Assembly (NCBI GenBank): GCA_964602515.1
Contig: CAZRRJ010000006.1
Coordinates: 1-64,000, forward strand
Origin: Carboxylicivirga sp964602515
GTDB lineage: Bacteria > Bacteroidota > Bacteroidia > Bacteroidales > Marinilabiliaceae
Direction of reading: 5' to 3'
DNA: 64,000 nucleotides
Shown here: positions 27,793-36,514 of the stretch, piece after piece
How positions within the stretch are numbered: position 1 is the stretch's first letter
Layout: each line of letters opens with the position of its first letter
Notes under the pieces: model-generated
What the model was told of the DNA's origin: nothing
The model's database searches: none
Seen by the model: the letters and a program-made list of their open reading frames with translations, nothing else
Translations under genes and position numbers: made by a program

Positions 27793-28242
27793 ATGAAGCT
27801 AGTTACCAAACGATTTAACGAACTAAATCTAAAAGATCTATATCAATTACTGCAATTACGTGCAGAAATATTTGTTGTAGAACAAAACTGCGTTTACAAT
27901 GATTTAGACGGCTATGATGAGCCTGCTCACCATCTTTTGGCTATTGAAGATGATAAAATTATTGGTTATGCCCGGATTCTTCCGGCCAGTACCCGATTTA
28001 AAGCGGCATCAATAGGCCGTCTGGTCGTAAATAAAGATCATCGTTTTAAAGGCTTAGCCAGGCAATTAATGGAAACTGCATCTTCTTATATTTTTGAGCA
28101 ATGGCAAGCACCACTTATTCATATTAGTGCTCAAAAATACCTTAAAGGATTCTATAAAAGTTTGGCTTATTCTATCATCTCTGGTGAATACCAGGAAGAT
28201 GGTATTCCTCATTTCAGAATGGAATTAAGAAATAAGGTTTAA
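27793..28242 (+). CDS. GNAT family N-acetyltransferase, ElaA-like
   Basis: A 149-residue acyl-CoA N-acyltransferase of the ElaA group. LYQLLQLRAEIFVVEQNCVY (residues 16-35) and DLDGYDEPAHHLLA are characteristic. IGRLVVNKDHRFKGLARQLM (about 77-96) is the acetyl-CoA-binding motif A. The family resembles acyl-homoserine lactone synthases and GNAT enzymes, but the acceptor is unknown. It ends 3 bases from the stop of the convergent TPR/PD40 gene, with no terminator between. Confidence 0.9.
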   Translation: MKLVTKRFNELNLKDLYQLLQLRAEIFVVEQNCVYNDLDGYDEPAHHLLAIEDDKIIGYARILPASTRFKAASIGRLVVNKDHRFKGLARQLMETASSYIFEQWQAPLIHISAQKYLKGFYKSLAYSIISGEYQEDGIPHFRMELRNKV

Positions 28243-28245
28243 TAG

Positions 28246-30201
28246 TTAATCTTCTTTTAATTCATTAACATCCGACAATAGACGTACGAATGAATCGCCA
28301 AACCTTCCCATCCTCATAATATCTGCGCGGCGAACCTTAGCCAATTCATAACCCGGATAAGCTCCATATACATAGCGTGTAAATCCATCTTTACATTTGA
28401 TCACCTGCAAATCTTCAACATCTAACCCCTTTAAATACAGCGATGCAAAAAGTGGCATTCGCTTTAACGCCAGAACTTGTATAGTGTAGTAGTCCGGTTT
28501 CTCAATTTGCTTTATCTCTTTTTCGATTCCTGCGATAACTGCTGCATTCTGTTTCTTCAGATTCTTTTTAGCAATTAACTGCTGAAGTGGCGGATTCATA
28601 CGTATTTCTTCAAACGAAAACACCTTGGTATCTTTTTTGTAAACCATTTCCGGTTCTATCTGAAGTAACGATTGCTGAACAAGTTCATTGGCATTACGCT
28701 CTTCAATATCATACTCATGGCCGGCTTCTAAAAACATGGTATATTTTCCACTTTCTTCATCGGGACGGTAATCACCAACCAAACGCTTATCTGTTCTACG
28801 GGTAACCATTATTCTTAACGATCCGCTACTAAGCATATCCTTATCATTTACCTCACCCTGAATTACTGCTAACTCACCTTCAAATGCCTTATCAAATTCA
28901 ACCCGGTAGATATCTGAACCGCCATAGTTATCTTTAAAACGTGCAGAAGCATAATAAGCTTCACTCTTATTCAGAGTTGGTAAAAAGAAAAAATCATCAT
29001 CCGGTGTATTTATCGGGTATCCCAGATTCACAGGTACAGCCCAAGTGCTATCTCTATTCATTTGTGTATAAAATACATCCATCCGTCCCATACTATTGTG
29101 TCCTTCAGATGAAAAATACAATGTTTCACCATCGGGATGAATCATACAGGTCTCTTCATCAAATTCCGTGTTAACTGTTGCTCCAAGGTTACGTACTTTA
29201 CCCCATTTACCATTCATATCCTTCTTGCACATGTATATATCAATTCCTCCCAAACCTCCTTCTCTATCACTTGTAAAAAAAAGTGTACTTCTATCACCCG
29301 AAAGCGACGCATGTGTTTCATTAAATGTTGTATTTACAGGATATGGCATCTTTACCGGACTTTGCCACTCTCCATTTTTATAACAACTTGTGTAAATACT
29401 TTTTCCCTCTGCATCATTGTGATACAGAAATAGTGTATTACCATCAGGCGATAACGAAAGGCCTGATTCATGCTCAATATTTTTGAAGAACACTTTTAAT
29501 GCTGCAGCTTTCGTCCACTTATCACCATCTGTAGTAGTATAATAAACTTTTTCAGGATACTGTCCGTCTGTTAACTTTGGCAACCTGCCCGACGAACGGC
29601 GTGATGTAAAAAACAATTGATTTTCATAAACATTAATCAAAGGACTATGGTCATCGAATTTGCTATTAACTTCTTCACCCAGATTTACAATGGTCAACTG
29701 AATCGGGTTAGCCAAAAAAATCCTGGCATTCTCACACATTTGCATCTCCTTATTAATCAGCGTCTCAAAGGCATCATCAATATCAGGTATACTTGTCAAT
29801 AAATGCTTATATAACATTAGTGCAGAATCGGGTTGCAGTGTAATCTGGTATGCTTTAGCTAAAAACATAAAGAAATCCTGACCTACAGGTAATTTTTGTT
29901 CCTCAGCACTTTGGGTACTCAATCCTTTTTTAAAAATCACAATAGCTGAGTCGGCTCCCGTATTGGTATTAAGATAACACAAACCTAAATGAAGATAAGC
30001 TTCTGAGAAATCTGGTACTTCATTTATAATTGCTCCAAATGCATCTATAGCTTTCTCATAATCCTGCGATTCGGCATAGTCCATTGCTTTTGAAAAAGCC
30101 CGATTTACCGATTTCTGATTAACCTTTTGTTGCCCTACCCCAATAAAGCAAAAAAGTATTAAGCCAATAAACACAAACAACCTACTCATTATATTTATCA
30201 T
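28246..30201 (-). CDS. Envelope protein with TPR, PD40 repeats and SPOR-like C-terminus
   Basis: A 651-residue exported protein. Start could be here or at the second ATG (30189), which begins right at the signal peptide MSRLFVFIGLILFCFIGVGQ. Residues about 30-150 carry tetratricopeptide helices (YEKAIDAFGAIINEVPDFSEAYLHLGLCYL). About 175-430 hold WD40-like PD40 repeats (SPLINVYENQLFFTSRR, GLSLSPDGNTLFLYHND, HPDGETLYFSSEGHNSMG). The last 80 residues (YYTIQVLALKRMPLFASLYLKG, TRYVYGAYPGYELAKVRRAD) look like a SPOR-type peptidoglycan-binding domain. The build recalls PorE-like proteins of type IX secretion, but those end in OmpA; here the anchor would be SPOR-like. Role inferred: envelope scaffold. 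Confidence 0.82.
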   Translation of the reverse strand: MINIMSRLFVFIGLILFCFIGVGQQKVNQKSVNRAFSKAMDYAESQDYEKAIDAFGAIINEVPDFSEAYLHLGLCYLNTNTGADSAIVIFKKGLSTQSAEEQKLPVGQDFFMFLAKAYQITLQPDSALMLYKHLLTSIPDIDDAFETLINKEMQMCENARIFLANPIQLTIVNLGEEVNSKFDDHSPLINVYENQLFFTSRRSSGRLPKLTDGQYPEKVYYTTTDGDKWTKAAALKVFFKNIEHESGLSLSPDGNTLFLYHNDAEGKSIYTSCYKNGEWQSPVKMPYPVNTTFNETHASLSGDRSTLFFTSDREGGLGGIDIYMCKKDMNGKWGKVRNLGATVNTEFDEETCMIHPDGETLYFSSEGHNSMGRMDVFYTQMNRDSTWAVPVNLGYPINTPDDDFFFLPTLNKSEAYYASARFKDNYGGSDIYRVEFDKAFEGELAVIQGEVNDKDMLSSGSLRIMVTRRTDKRLVGDYRPDEESGKYTMFLEAGHEYDIEERNANELVQQSLLQIEPEMVYKKDTKVFSFEEIRMNPPLQQLIAKKNLKKQNAAVIAGIEKEIKQIEKPDYYTIQVLALKRMPLFASLYLKGLDVEDLQVIKCKDGFTRYVYGAYPGYELAKVRRADIMRMGRFGDSFVRLLSDVNELKED

Positions 30202-30474
30202 ATGTATGTCCCAATCTCAATTCTACATCTAATTTAAGCTATTTTTTTACTAAAACCCTCTATATCAAACAAAATAACAACTGCAATTATTTAAACAGAA
30301 ACATTTTACAGAAAAAAAATAAATCTTTTAACCCTTGATATACTGACTAATACATAGCAAACTTTAATTTGTTAATCATCAGTAATAACAGAAATACACT
30401 ATCGGCTAACAAATGTTAAACAATTTGCATTTTAATTGGTTGTAAATGGTAAGTTGTTTTTAAATTTAGAAACC

Positions 30475-30715
30475 TGATAATGAATTAGGCATTAATGCTA
30501 AATGGGAATAATTAAAATAACAGGTATTAAAACATATTAAATAAATAATAAAAACAGATTGTCTTAAAATATAATGCTCAAAATAAATAAGAGCGAAAGA
30601 AATGAAAAACGGGTAAGAAAGGACATCTGAAGAAATGGAGAATCTCGTTTTTTCATAATTGGTAAAAGTTTTGGTTTGAGGGAACCTGCAATTCAAAGGA
30701 GTTGCAGGTTTTTTT
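30475..30715 (+). ncRNA. Candidate small RNA bounded by a promoter-like site and a terminator
   Basis: A terminator stem stands at 30683-30715 on the plus strand although no plus-strand gene ends upstream; the nearest gene to the left is on the minus strand and reads away. GTTG at 30439-30442 with TAAATTTA at 30461-30468 (18-base spacer) could be its promoter. A transcript of about 235 bases would result. It holds an 18-codon frame (ATG near 30572) that could be a peptide, but no known RNA family was recognised. Confidence 0.35.
30683..30715 (+). terminator. Strong rho-independent terminator in a divergent gap
   Basis: AACCTGCAA and TTGCAGGTT pair (9 base pairs) around a 10-base loop and are followed by TTTTT. 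It lies about 250 bases before rbfA and cannot belong to an annotated protein gene on this strand. Confidence 0.8.
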
Positions 30716-30960
30716 AAAAAAATTCTGGATATAATTGATCAAAATAAAACCCCGTTAATTGTATATGTATAATCCACAGAAAAAACGTATTTTCGCCAAT
30801 TGGAAACTTCAATAATTGGAGTTGTAAATTAAGCTAGTATATCGATTATTAATCAAAATGTACCCTTGGTAAACTTTAATTCTAATGGGGTTTTGATTAT
30901 GCATCAGTATCGTACCAGCATATTTTGATTATAATAAGGCCTGAAGGAAAGCTAAATAAT

Positions 30961-31299
30961 ATGGATTCAACAAGACAAAAAAAAATATCGCGCCTCTTAC
31001 AGCGTGAAATGAGTGAAATCTTTCAACGCGAAATGAGGGAAGTAAGCCTTGGCACAATGGTTAGTGTTACGGCTGTTAGAATATCACCTGATTTGGGACA
31101 GGCAAAGGTGTACTTAAGCATATTTCCTACTGCACCGTCAAAAGATGTTTATAAAGAAATAAATGATAAAAACTCACAAATTCGATTTGCATTAGGAAAA
31201 AGAGTTGGAAAGCAAATGCGAATTATTCCTGAGCTTCGTTTTTTTCTTGACGATAGTCTGGACTATCTGGAAAACATTGATCGCCTGTTAAAAGATTAG
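30961..31299 (+). CDS. rbfA: Ribosome-binding factor A
   Basis: A 112-residue KH-fold protein that helps 30S subunit maturation. The ATG at 30961 is chosen because it gives the canonical start MDSTRQKKISRLLQREMSEI; an upstream ATG at 30925 would add 12 unrelated residues. ISPDLGQAKVYLSIFP (about 40-55) and the closing IPELRFFLDDSLDYLENIDRLL are family hallmarks. It begins an operon: the methyltransferase starts 2 bases after the stop and a permease gene 5 bases after that. Confidence 0.95.
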   Translation: MDSTRQKKISRLLQREMSEIFQREMREVSLGTMVSVTAVRISPDLGQAKVYLSIFPTAPSKDVYKEINDKNSQIRFALGKRVGKQMRIIPELRFFLDDSLDYLENIDRLLKD

Positions 31300-31301
31300 A
31301 T

Positions 31302-32123
31302 ATGCAGTACGACTCAATTAAACGATCACTTGGCAAGATCTTTAATAAAACTCCTCTTTTACGTGTTTTATTTTACAAATTGCTTGATTTACTGTTATTG
31401 CGGGCATGGTACATTAAACATGAATTGCGAAAAAAAGCCCGGATAAGCCAAGCTTCACTTCAAATTCTGGATGCAGGAAGTGGATTTGGACAGTACGATC
31501 ACTACATGTCATCGCTGGGAAAAAACTGGATCATTACAGGTGTTGATGTAAAGGATGAACAAATAGATGATTGTAATAACTTCTTTAATCAAATTGGAAG
31601 GGGCGAGCGTGTTAAGTTTGAAGTTGCCGACCTTACAAAATTTGTTCAGGAAGAGAAATATGATCTGATTCTTTCTGTAGATGTAATGGAACACATTTTG
31701 GAAGATGAACTGGTATTTTCTAACTTTTACCAATCAATGAAAAAAGGTGGCACCCTTCTTATTTCCACACCATCTGATCAAGGAGGTTCGGATACTGATC
31801 ACCATCATGAAGAAGATGGCGTTCATGGCTTTATAGATGAACATGTACGTGATGGCTATAATGCTGATGACATACGAGAAAAGCTGAAAAAAGCAGGATT
31901 TTCAAATATTGTTACCAGATACACTTATGGAAAAGCTGGTAATATCTCATGGCGCCTGTCTATGAAATACCCAATTAAAATGCTAAATCTCAGTAAACTA
32001 TTCTTCCTTATCCTTCCGGTATATTATATCTTAACATATCCTATTGCCTATTTACTTAATTGGATTGATGTAACAGGAAATCATAAAAAAGGAACTGGAT
32101 TAATGGTTGTAGCAGAAAAGTAA
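31302..32123 (+). CDS. Class I SAM-dependent methyltransferase
   Basis: A 273-residue methyltransferase. The SAM-binding glycine loop is LDAGSGFGQYDHY (about residues 56-68), the acidic end of beta-2 is GVDVKDEQ, and motif post-II/III is LSVDVMEHILEDE. HxHHEEDGVHGFIDEH near 163-180 is an unusual histidine/acid stretch. A hydrophobic segment near 228-253 (LFFLILPVYYILTYPIAYLL) suggests membrane association, and the N-terminus is basic and hydrophobic. The acceptor cannot be told; linkage to rbfA and an envelope permease gives no firm hint. Confidence 0.85.
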   Translation: MQYDSIKRSLGKIFNKTPLLRVLFYKLLDLLLLRAWYIKHELRKKARISQASLQILDAGSGFGQYDHYMSSLGKNWIITGVDVKDEQIDDCNNFFNQIGRGERVKFEVADLTKFVQEEKYDLILSVDVMEHILEDELVFSNFYQSMKKGGTLLISTPSDQGGSDTDHHHEEDGVHGFIDEHVRDGYNADDIREKLKKAGFSNIVTRYTYGKAGNISWRLSMKYPIKMLNLSKLFFLILPVYYILTYPIAYLLNWIDVTGNHKKGTGLMVVAEK

Positions 32124-32128
32124 TACTT

Positions 32129-33364
32129 ATGAACTTATCCTTTACCATCGCCAAACGGTATTTGTACGCTAAGAAATCGCAGAATATCATCAATATTATC
32201 TCTATTATTTCTGTATTTGGTGTACTTACCGGCAGTATGGCTCTGGTAATTGTTTTATCTGTATTTAATGGCTTACATGGCTTTATGGGGCAATTATATA
32301 CAGCTTTTGACCCTGATTTAAAACTTGTGCCAACGAGTGGAAAGGTTATTTCTACCGACTCTGTTAATTTTGACAAGATAAAACAAACAGAAGGTGTACT
32401 TCATATTTCGGAGGTACTGGAGCACCAGGCATTATTAAAGTTCAGAAAACGGAAGATGCCGGCCATTGTAATGGGAGTTGACGAGCAGTTTAATATTGTA
32501 AGCGACATTGATTCCATAATTGTTGATGGCAAATATCAGCTTAAGCATAAATCTGAGTTTCGTGGTGTAATTGGTAAGCGACTGGCTGACCAGCTGGCAA
32601 TACGCCTTAACTTTGTAACACCACTAACCTTGTATGTTCCAAAACGTAAAGGCAATGTTAACATGATGTCGCCACAAAATGCGTTTCAACAAGAGTATAT
32701 TAGCCCTTCTGGTTTTTTTGAAGTCATGCAGGATGAATATGATTCGCAATTTCTAATTATTGATATTAAACAGGCACGAAGGTTATTCCAGTATGATTCT
32801 ACAACTGTATCATCTATAAATATTAAGCTTGATAAAACCTGTAATGTACATGCTGTAGAAAAAGAACTGCAAGCCATTTTAGCAGATAAAATGGATGTGT
32901 TAAACCAAGAAGAACAACACCCTTCTTTTTACAAAGTAATGAAGGTAGAAAAATTAATGGCTTACTTAATTCTCAGTTTTATTATAGCAATTGCTGCATT
33001 TAATATTGTTGCCAGCCTTGCCATGCTCATTTTTGAAAAGAAAGAAAGTATTTTTACACTTAAAAGCATGGGAGCTAATCAACAACTGATCACACGAATC
33101 TTTCTTATTGAAGGTTGGCTCATATCACTTGTTGGCGTTTTGGCCGGAACACTTGTTGGTGTTATTCTGGTTCTTATTCAGCAGTATTTTGGGGTAGTTA
33201 AATTTATTGGTGAAGGCCACTATATTACAGATTCTTACCCTGTCAGTCTCCAATTGTCGGATATTTTTATAGTTATTATAACCGTTTCTACAATCGGTTT
33301 TCTGGCCGCATGGTATCCGGTACGTGTAATCGTAAAGAAATACTATTCAGAATCAATGCTCTGA
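32129..33364 (+). CDS. FtsX-like permease of LolC/LolE type
   Basis: A 411-residue inner-membrane protein. A helix at about 22-45 (IISIISVFGVLTGSMALVIVLSVFNGLHGF) opens it, with the LolC/E-type N-terminus FTIAKRYLYAKKSQNIINIIS. A periplasmic domain runs to about 265, and three helices follow with the coupling segment FEKKESIFTLKSMGA between the first two. LolC/E permeases move lipoproteins from the inner membrane with LolD; no ATPase is encoded here, so the partner must be elsewhere. Its last 22 bases overlap the 3' end of the convergent dusB gene. Confidence 0.88.
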   Translation: MNLSFTIAKRYLYAKKSQNIINIISIISVFGVLTGSMALVIVLSVFNGLHGFMGQLYTAFDPDLKLVPTSGKVISTDSVNFDKIKQTEGVLHISEVLEHQALLKFRKRKMPAIVMGVDEQFNIVSDIDSIIVDGKYQLKHKSEFRGVIGKRLADQLAIRLNFVTPLTLYVPKRKGNVNMMSPQNAFQQEYISPSGFFEVMQDEYDSQFLIIDIKQARRLFQYDSTTVSSINIKLDKTCNVHAVEKELQAILADKMDVLNQEEQHPSFYKVMKVEKLMAYLILSFIIAIAAFNIVASLAMLIFEKKESIFTLKSMGANQQLITRIFLIEGWLISLVGVLAGTLVGVILVLIQQYFGVVKFIGEGHYITDSYPVSLQLSDIFIVIITVSTIGFLAAWYPVRVIVKKYYSESML

Positions 33365-34341
33365 TAATTGGCATATTTCATTCCAATCGCCTTTAAAACA
33401 TCCGAAATACCTTCCACCGTTTTTGCTTGTAGCAATTGAATTCTTAAGGGTCGAATATCCGGTAAATTTTTAAATGGAATAGCCAAATGTCTGCGTGCAT
33501 GCAATATACCACGTCGTTCGCCCAACATATCAGTCGATCTTTTAACAATGTCACCCATTAAAACGGCTTGTTCTTGTATGGTTAGCGTTGGTAATAATTC
33601 TCCCGTTGACAGGTAATGCTTTATCTCACGAAAGACCCATGGTTTTCCTATTGCTGCACGTCCAACCATTAAGGCATCTACACCATATCTATCCAAATAC
33701 ATTTTAGCCTTTTCAGCACTTATTACATCACCATTTCCTATAATTGGAATGGTCATACGCGGATTATTCTTCACCTTTCCAATTAAAGTCCAGTCTGCCA
33801 CTCCATTGTACATTTGCTCACGTGTTCGCCCATGAATACATAAAGCCTGAATACCCAAATCCTGTAGATGCTCAGCAACTTCTTCAATAACTAAAGAATT
33901 CTTATCCCATCCCAAGCGCGTTTTTACTGTCACTGGTATATCAACAGCTTTAACAACAGCCTCCGTTATAGCCATCATCTTAGGAAGATCTAGTAACAAA
34001 CCCGATCCACTACCTTTACCTGCAATCTTTTTTACCGGACAGCCAAAATTAAGATCTATAAGCTCTGGCTTTGCAGCTTGTGCCATTTGGGCAGCAACTA
34101 CCATTTTATCAATATCCTTGCCATACAATTGTATTCCAACGGGTCTTTCTTCCTCCAGCAACTCCAACTTACGAAGCGAACGATTCACATTACGCACCAA
34201 GGCATCAGCTGATACAAATTCTGTATACATCATATCTGCCCCTTGCTCTTTGCATAATATCCTAAAAGACGGATCTGTTACATCTTCCATTGGAGCAAGC
34301 AGCAAAGGGTGTCTCCCCAAATCTAAATCACCTATCCTCAC
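33343..34341 (-). CDS. dusB: tRNA-dihydrouridine synthase (DusB-like)
   Basis: A 332-residue FMN enzyme that reduces uridines in the tRNA D-loop. LLLAPMEDVTDPSFR (residues 13-27) is the flavin-binding opening, and the catalytic cysteine is Cys101 in LNFGCPVKKIAGKGSG. VKTRLGWD, CIHGRTREQMYNGVADW and IGNGDVISAEKAK are the remaining family motifs. A C-terminal helical tRNA-binding domain follows near 250. It overlaps the convergent permease gene by 22 bases, so the two 3' ends are complementary. Confidence 0.95.
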   Translation of the reverse strand: MRIGDLDLGRHPLLLAPMEDVTDPSFRILCKEQGADMMYTEFVSADALVRNVNRSLRKLELLEEERPVGIQLYGKDIDKMVVAAQMAQAAKPELIDLNFGCPVKKIAGKGSGSGLLLDLPKMMAITEAVVKAVDIPVTVKTRLGWDKNSLVIEEVAEHLQDLGIQALCIHGRTREQMYNGVADWTLIGKVKNNPRMTIPIIGNGDVISAEKAKMYLDRYGVDALMVGRAAIGKPWVFREIKHYLSTGELLPTLTIQEQAVLMGDIVKRSTDMLGERRGILHARRHLAIPFKNLPDIRPLRIQLLQAKTVEGISDVLKAIGMKYANYQSIDSE

Positions 34342-34874
34342 TTACCTTATTTTTTTGCAAATATACGGTTTTAAAGGCTTGCCCAAACATTATATAGGAG
34401 TTGAGGTAGGTCAGTACAAATCGGCAATTATAATATTCAGATTAATAATCACACTGGCCAATCAGTTTGTTATAACAGTATTGGAAGTCCCAATATTGCC
34501 AAGGAGCAAAACCGATTTAAACTGAAATATCTATGATTAAAGCACTTGAAATTACCTATAACTAATAAGGGCATATTTTCAGATGTCACTTTTTTCAGAT
34601 ATCATCCACATTATTTAATTAACCACTCCCATGTTAAGGAAGTTAATGTATATCTACTACAAATAAAATTAAATACCAACGATGAAATCGTTTACAAAAA
34701 CCGTCAACACAAACCACTAAACAACTTGTTATTAAGCAATAATAACTATCAAAAAAGTATTCTAAATAAGTAAGCCTTGTAAAAAAATATCCGAAATTCC
34801 ATAACCTTTTTCTTTCTTGTCAGTAATAGAAAATGAGTGTTTAATTTTGGGGAATTGTATTAAAGGATGTAAAG
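34342..34874. other. Intergenic region upstream of an exported protein
   Basis: About 530 bases. A 75-codon frame (34546-34773) is present, but its composition is low-complexity and it lacks a promoter, so it is not called. A 9-base-pair inverted repeat (CAGTATTGG/CCAATATTG) near 34469-34492 is the only structure seen. Confidence 0.4.
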
Positions 34875-36005
34875 ATGTTACGTGGGATTGGTGTGCTATT
34901 TTTTATAGTACTGGGATACAATATAGTTTTTGCACAAGTGGATCAGATATGGCGCTACTACTATTCTGAATTTAAGGAAAATGCAGGTAGCAAACTATAT
35001 TTTCGACTTGAAAACAACAACTTCGTAAAGAACAACGAATACTTTGGGAACTATATTGAAGGCTATACAATGATGGGGTATACAGTACAACCTACCCTTG
35101 TATATTATGCAGGCTCACACCTTCGGATTAAAGCCGGCATACATGCTATACAATATAGCGGTATGGATAATTTCACCGAGATTCTTCCTACATTCTCAAT
35201 TCATACCAAGTTATCAGATAAGCTTGATCTAATTATGGGTGGACTACAAGGCGATGTACACCATAAGCTAATTGAGCCCATCTTTAATCCGGAAAACCAA
35301 TATACCCGACCAATAGAAAATGGCCTGCAGTTCATTTTTAAAACCAAAAACTTTTGGACCGACCTCTGGGTCGATTGGGAGCAGTTCATTTTTTTGGGCG
35401 ATACTAAACCAGAGAAATTTACAGCTGGCTTAAGTTCAGAAATAACCTTAACAAATTCCGAATCGTACTGGAACATTAGCATTCCAGCACAAATGATTGC
35501 AACACATCTTGGCGGGCAAATCAGTAATTATTCTGAATCAATGCAGTCGCTAACCAATCTAGCCACCGGGATTAAACTGAATCATAAAATTGGTAATGGC
35601 TTTATACAACATGTTGGCTTTGCAACCTACCTTGCGAGCTACCACGACTTAACGGCTCAATCTGGCTGGGATTTTACCAATGGCAGCGCTATTTACCCCT
35701 TAGCTGAGCTTGGTTATAAGTATGGTATTTTAATGGTCGGATACTGGAAAGCACATAATTTCCTTTCACCAAAAGGAAGTCCTCTCTTCCAATCAACTTC
35801 AAACTATAAAAATGGTTTTTATAGTGAATATCGCGATCTTGTAACGACTAAGTTCTGTTTTACAAAGACCTTTATGAAGCAAATTAAGTTTAGCGCAATG
35901 CTAGAAACTTATTATGATCTGCCTGCAAAACAATTTGATTACTCATATGGTCTAAACCTGGTATTTACACCTAATTTCTTTATCACTAAGGTAAAATTTG
36001 ATTAA
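34875..36005 (+). CDS. Exported, probably outer-membrane barrel protein of unknown family
   Basis: A 376-residue protein with a signal peptide (MLRGIGVLFFIVLGYNIVFAQ). The mature part is all-beta in character with many aromatic-flanked strands: GSKLYFRLENNNFV, YYAGSHLRIKAGIHAIQY, FWTDLWVDWEQFIFLG, GYWKAHNFLS and the closing YGLNLVFTPNFFITKVKFD. This fits a 12- to 16-stranded outer-membrane barrel. No specific family or ligand is recognised. The stop codon overlaps the stop of the convergent 3-methyladenine glycosylase gene (shared TTAA at 36002-36005). Confidence 0.75.
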   Translation: MLRGIGVLFFIVLGYNIVFAQVDQIWRYYYSEFKENAGSKLYFRLENNNFVKNNEYFGNYIEGYTMMGYTVQPTLVYYAGSHLRIKAGIHAIQYSGMDNFTEILPTFSIHTKLSDKLDLIMGGLQGDVHHKLIEPIFNPENQYTRPIENGLQFIFKTKNFWTDLWVDWEQFIFLGDTKPEKFTAGLSSEITLTNSESYWNISIPAQMIATHLGGQISNYSESMQSLTNLATGIKLNHKIGNGFIQHVGFATYLASYHDLTAQSGWDFTNGSAIYPLAELGYKYGILMVGYWKAHNFLSPKGSPLFQSTSNYKNGFYSEYRDLVTTKFCFTKTFMKQIKFSAMLETYYDLPAKQFDYSYGLNLVFTPNFFITKVKFD

Positions 36006-36514
36006 TCTTCCAAAAAATAGCGCCATGGTTTTAAGCGCCACTCATCAGGCGCATAGTCAATTCCAATGCGCGGGCTATGTTTGATCACTTTATTATGGCA
36101 TGGAGCATCTTCAATCCATAACCTTTGTGATAAACAAAGATCTTCGCCATAAAATGTTTTATCAAGCTCCAGTTTACGACCAACACGACCGGGGCCATTT
36201 AAACCTTTGACTCCACGAACTAAAACGGCCTGTGGTATTCCTTCTGTTTCACATACAACATTTAATAACCAATACATGCCATAAATCAGGTAAACGTATA
36301 CTGTTCCGCCTGTATGGTACATTATTTCTGTTCGGGATGTACGCCCTTTACAGGCATGGCAAGCCATATCTTCTTCACCACGGTATGCTTCTACTTCTGA
36401 AATAACAAAACATTCAATTCGACCACCGGCATATTGCCTAACCATAATTTTACCCAATAAGTCGGGGGCAACCTGCAACACATCACGCTTAAAAAAATCT
36501 TTTGAAAGTCTCAT
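36002..36514 (-). CDS. DNA-3-methyladenine glycosylase (AAG/MPG family)
   Basis: A 170-residue base-excision repair enzyme that removes alkylated purines. SKDFFKRDVLQVAPDLLGKI opens the AAG fold, SEVEAYRGEEDMACHACKGRTSRTEIMY holds the catalytic glutamate and the conserved H/R positions, and VYLIYGMYWLLNVVCE with NGPGRVGRKLEL completes it. It is some 20-30 residues shorter than typical bacterial members, mostly between VLVRGVKG and LNGPG, where the family usually has an extra loop. All core motifs remain, so activity is expected. Monocistronic on the minus strand. Confidence 0.92.
   Translation of the reverse strand: MRLSKDFFKRDVLQVAPDLLGKIMVRQYAGGRIECFVISEVEAYRGEEDMACHACKGRTSRTEIMYHTGGTVYVYLIYGMYWLLNVVCETEGIPQAVLVRGVKGLNGPGRVGRKLELDKTFYGEDLCLSQRLWIEDAPCHNKVIKHSPRIGIDYAPDEWRLKPWRYFLED

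Larger units (their letters stand above)
30202..30960. other. Divergent intergenic region holding a possible small RNA
   Basis: No protein gene is supported between the divergent TPR/PD40 gene and rbfA. The region is unusually AT-rich. A promoter-like sequence (30439-30468) and a strong plus-strand terminator (30683-30715) frame about 235 bases; see the ncRNA entry. Confidence 0.45.

Noticed and set aside
30466..30696. 76-codon minus-strand frame in the rbfA upstream region
   Set aside because: No protein character; the plus-strand terminator and promoter-like site explain the region better.
34118..34525. 135-codon plus-strand frame over the 5' part of dusB
   Set aside because: Mostly antisense to dusB and without a recognised domain.
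34546..34773. 75-codon plus-strand frame between dusB and the exported protein
   Set aside because: Low-complexity, no promoter, no recognised motif; could be reconsidered if transcripts or homologues appear.
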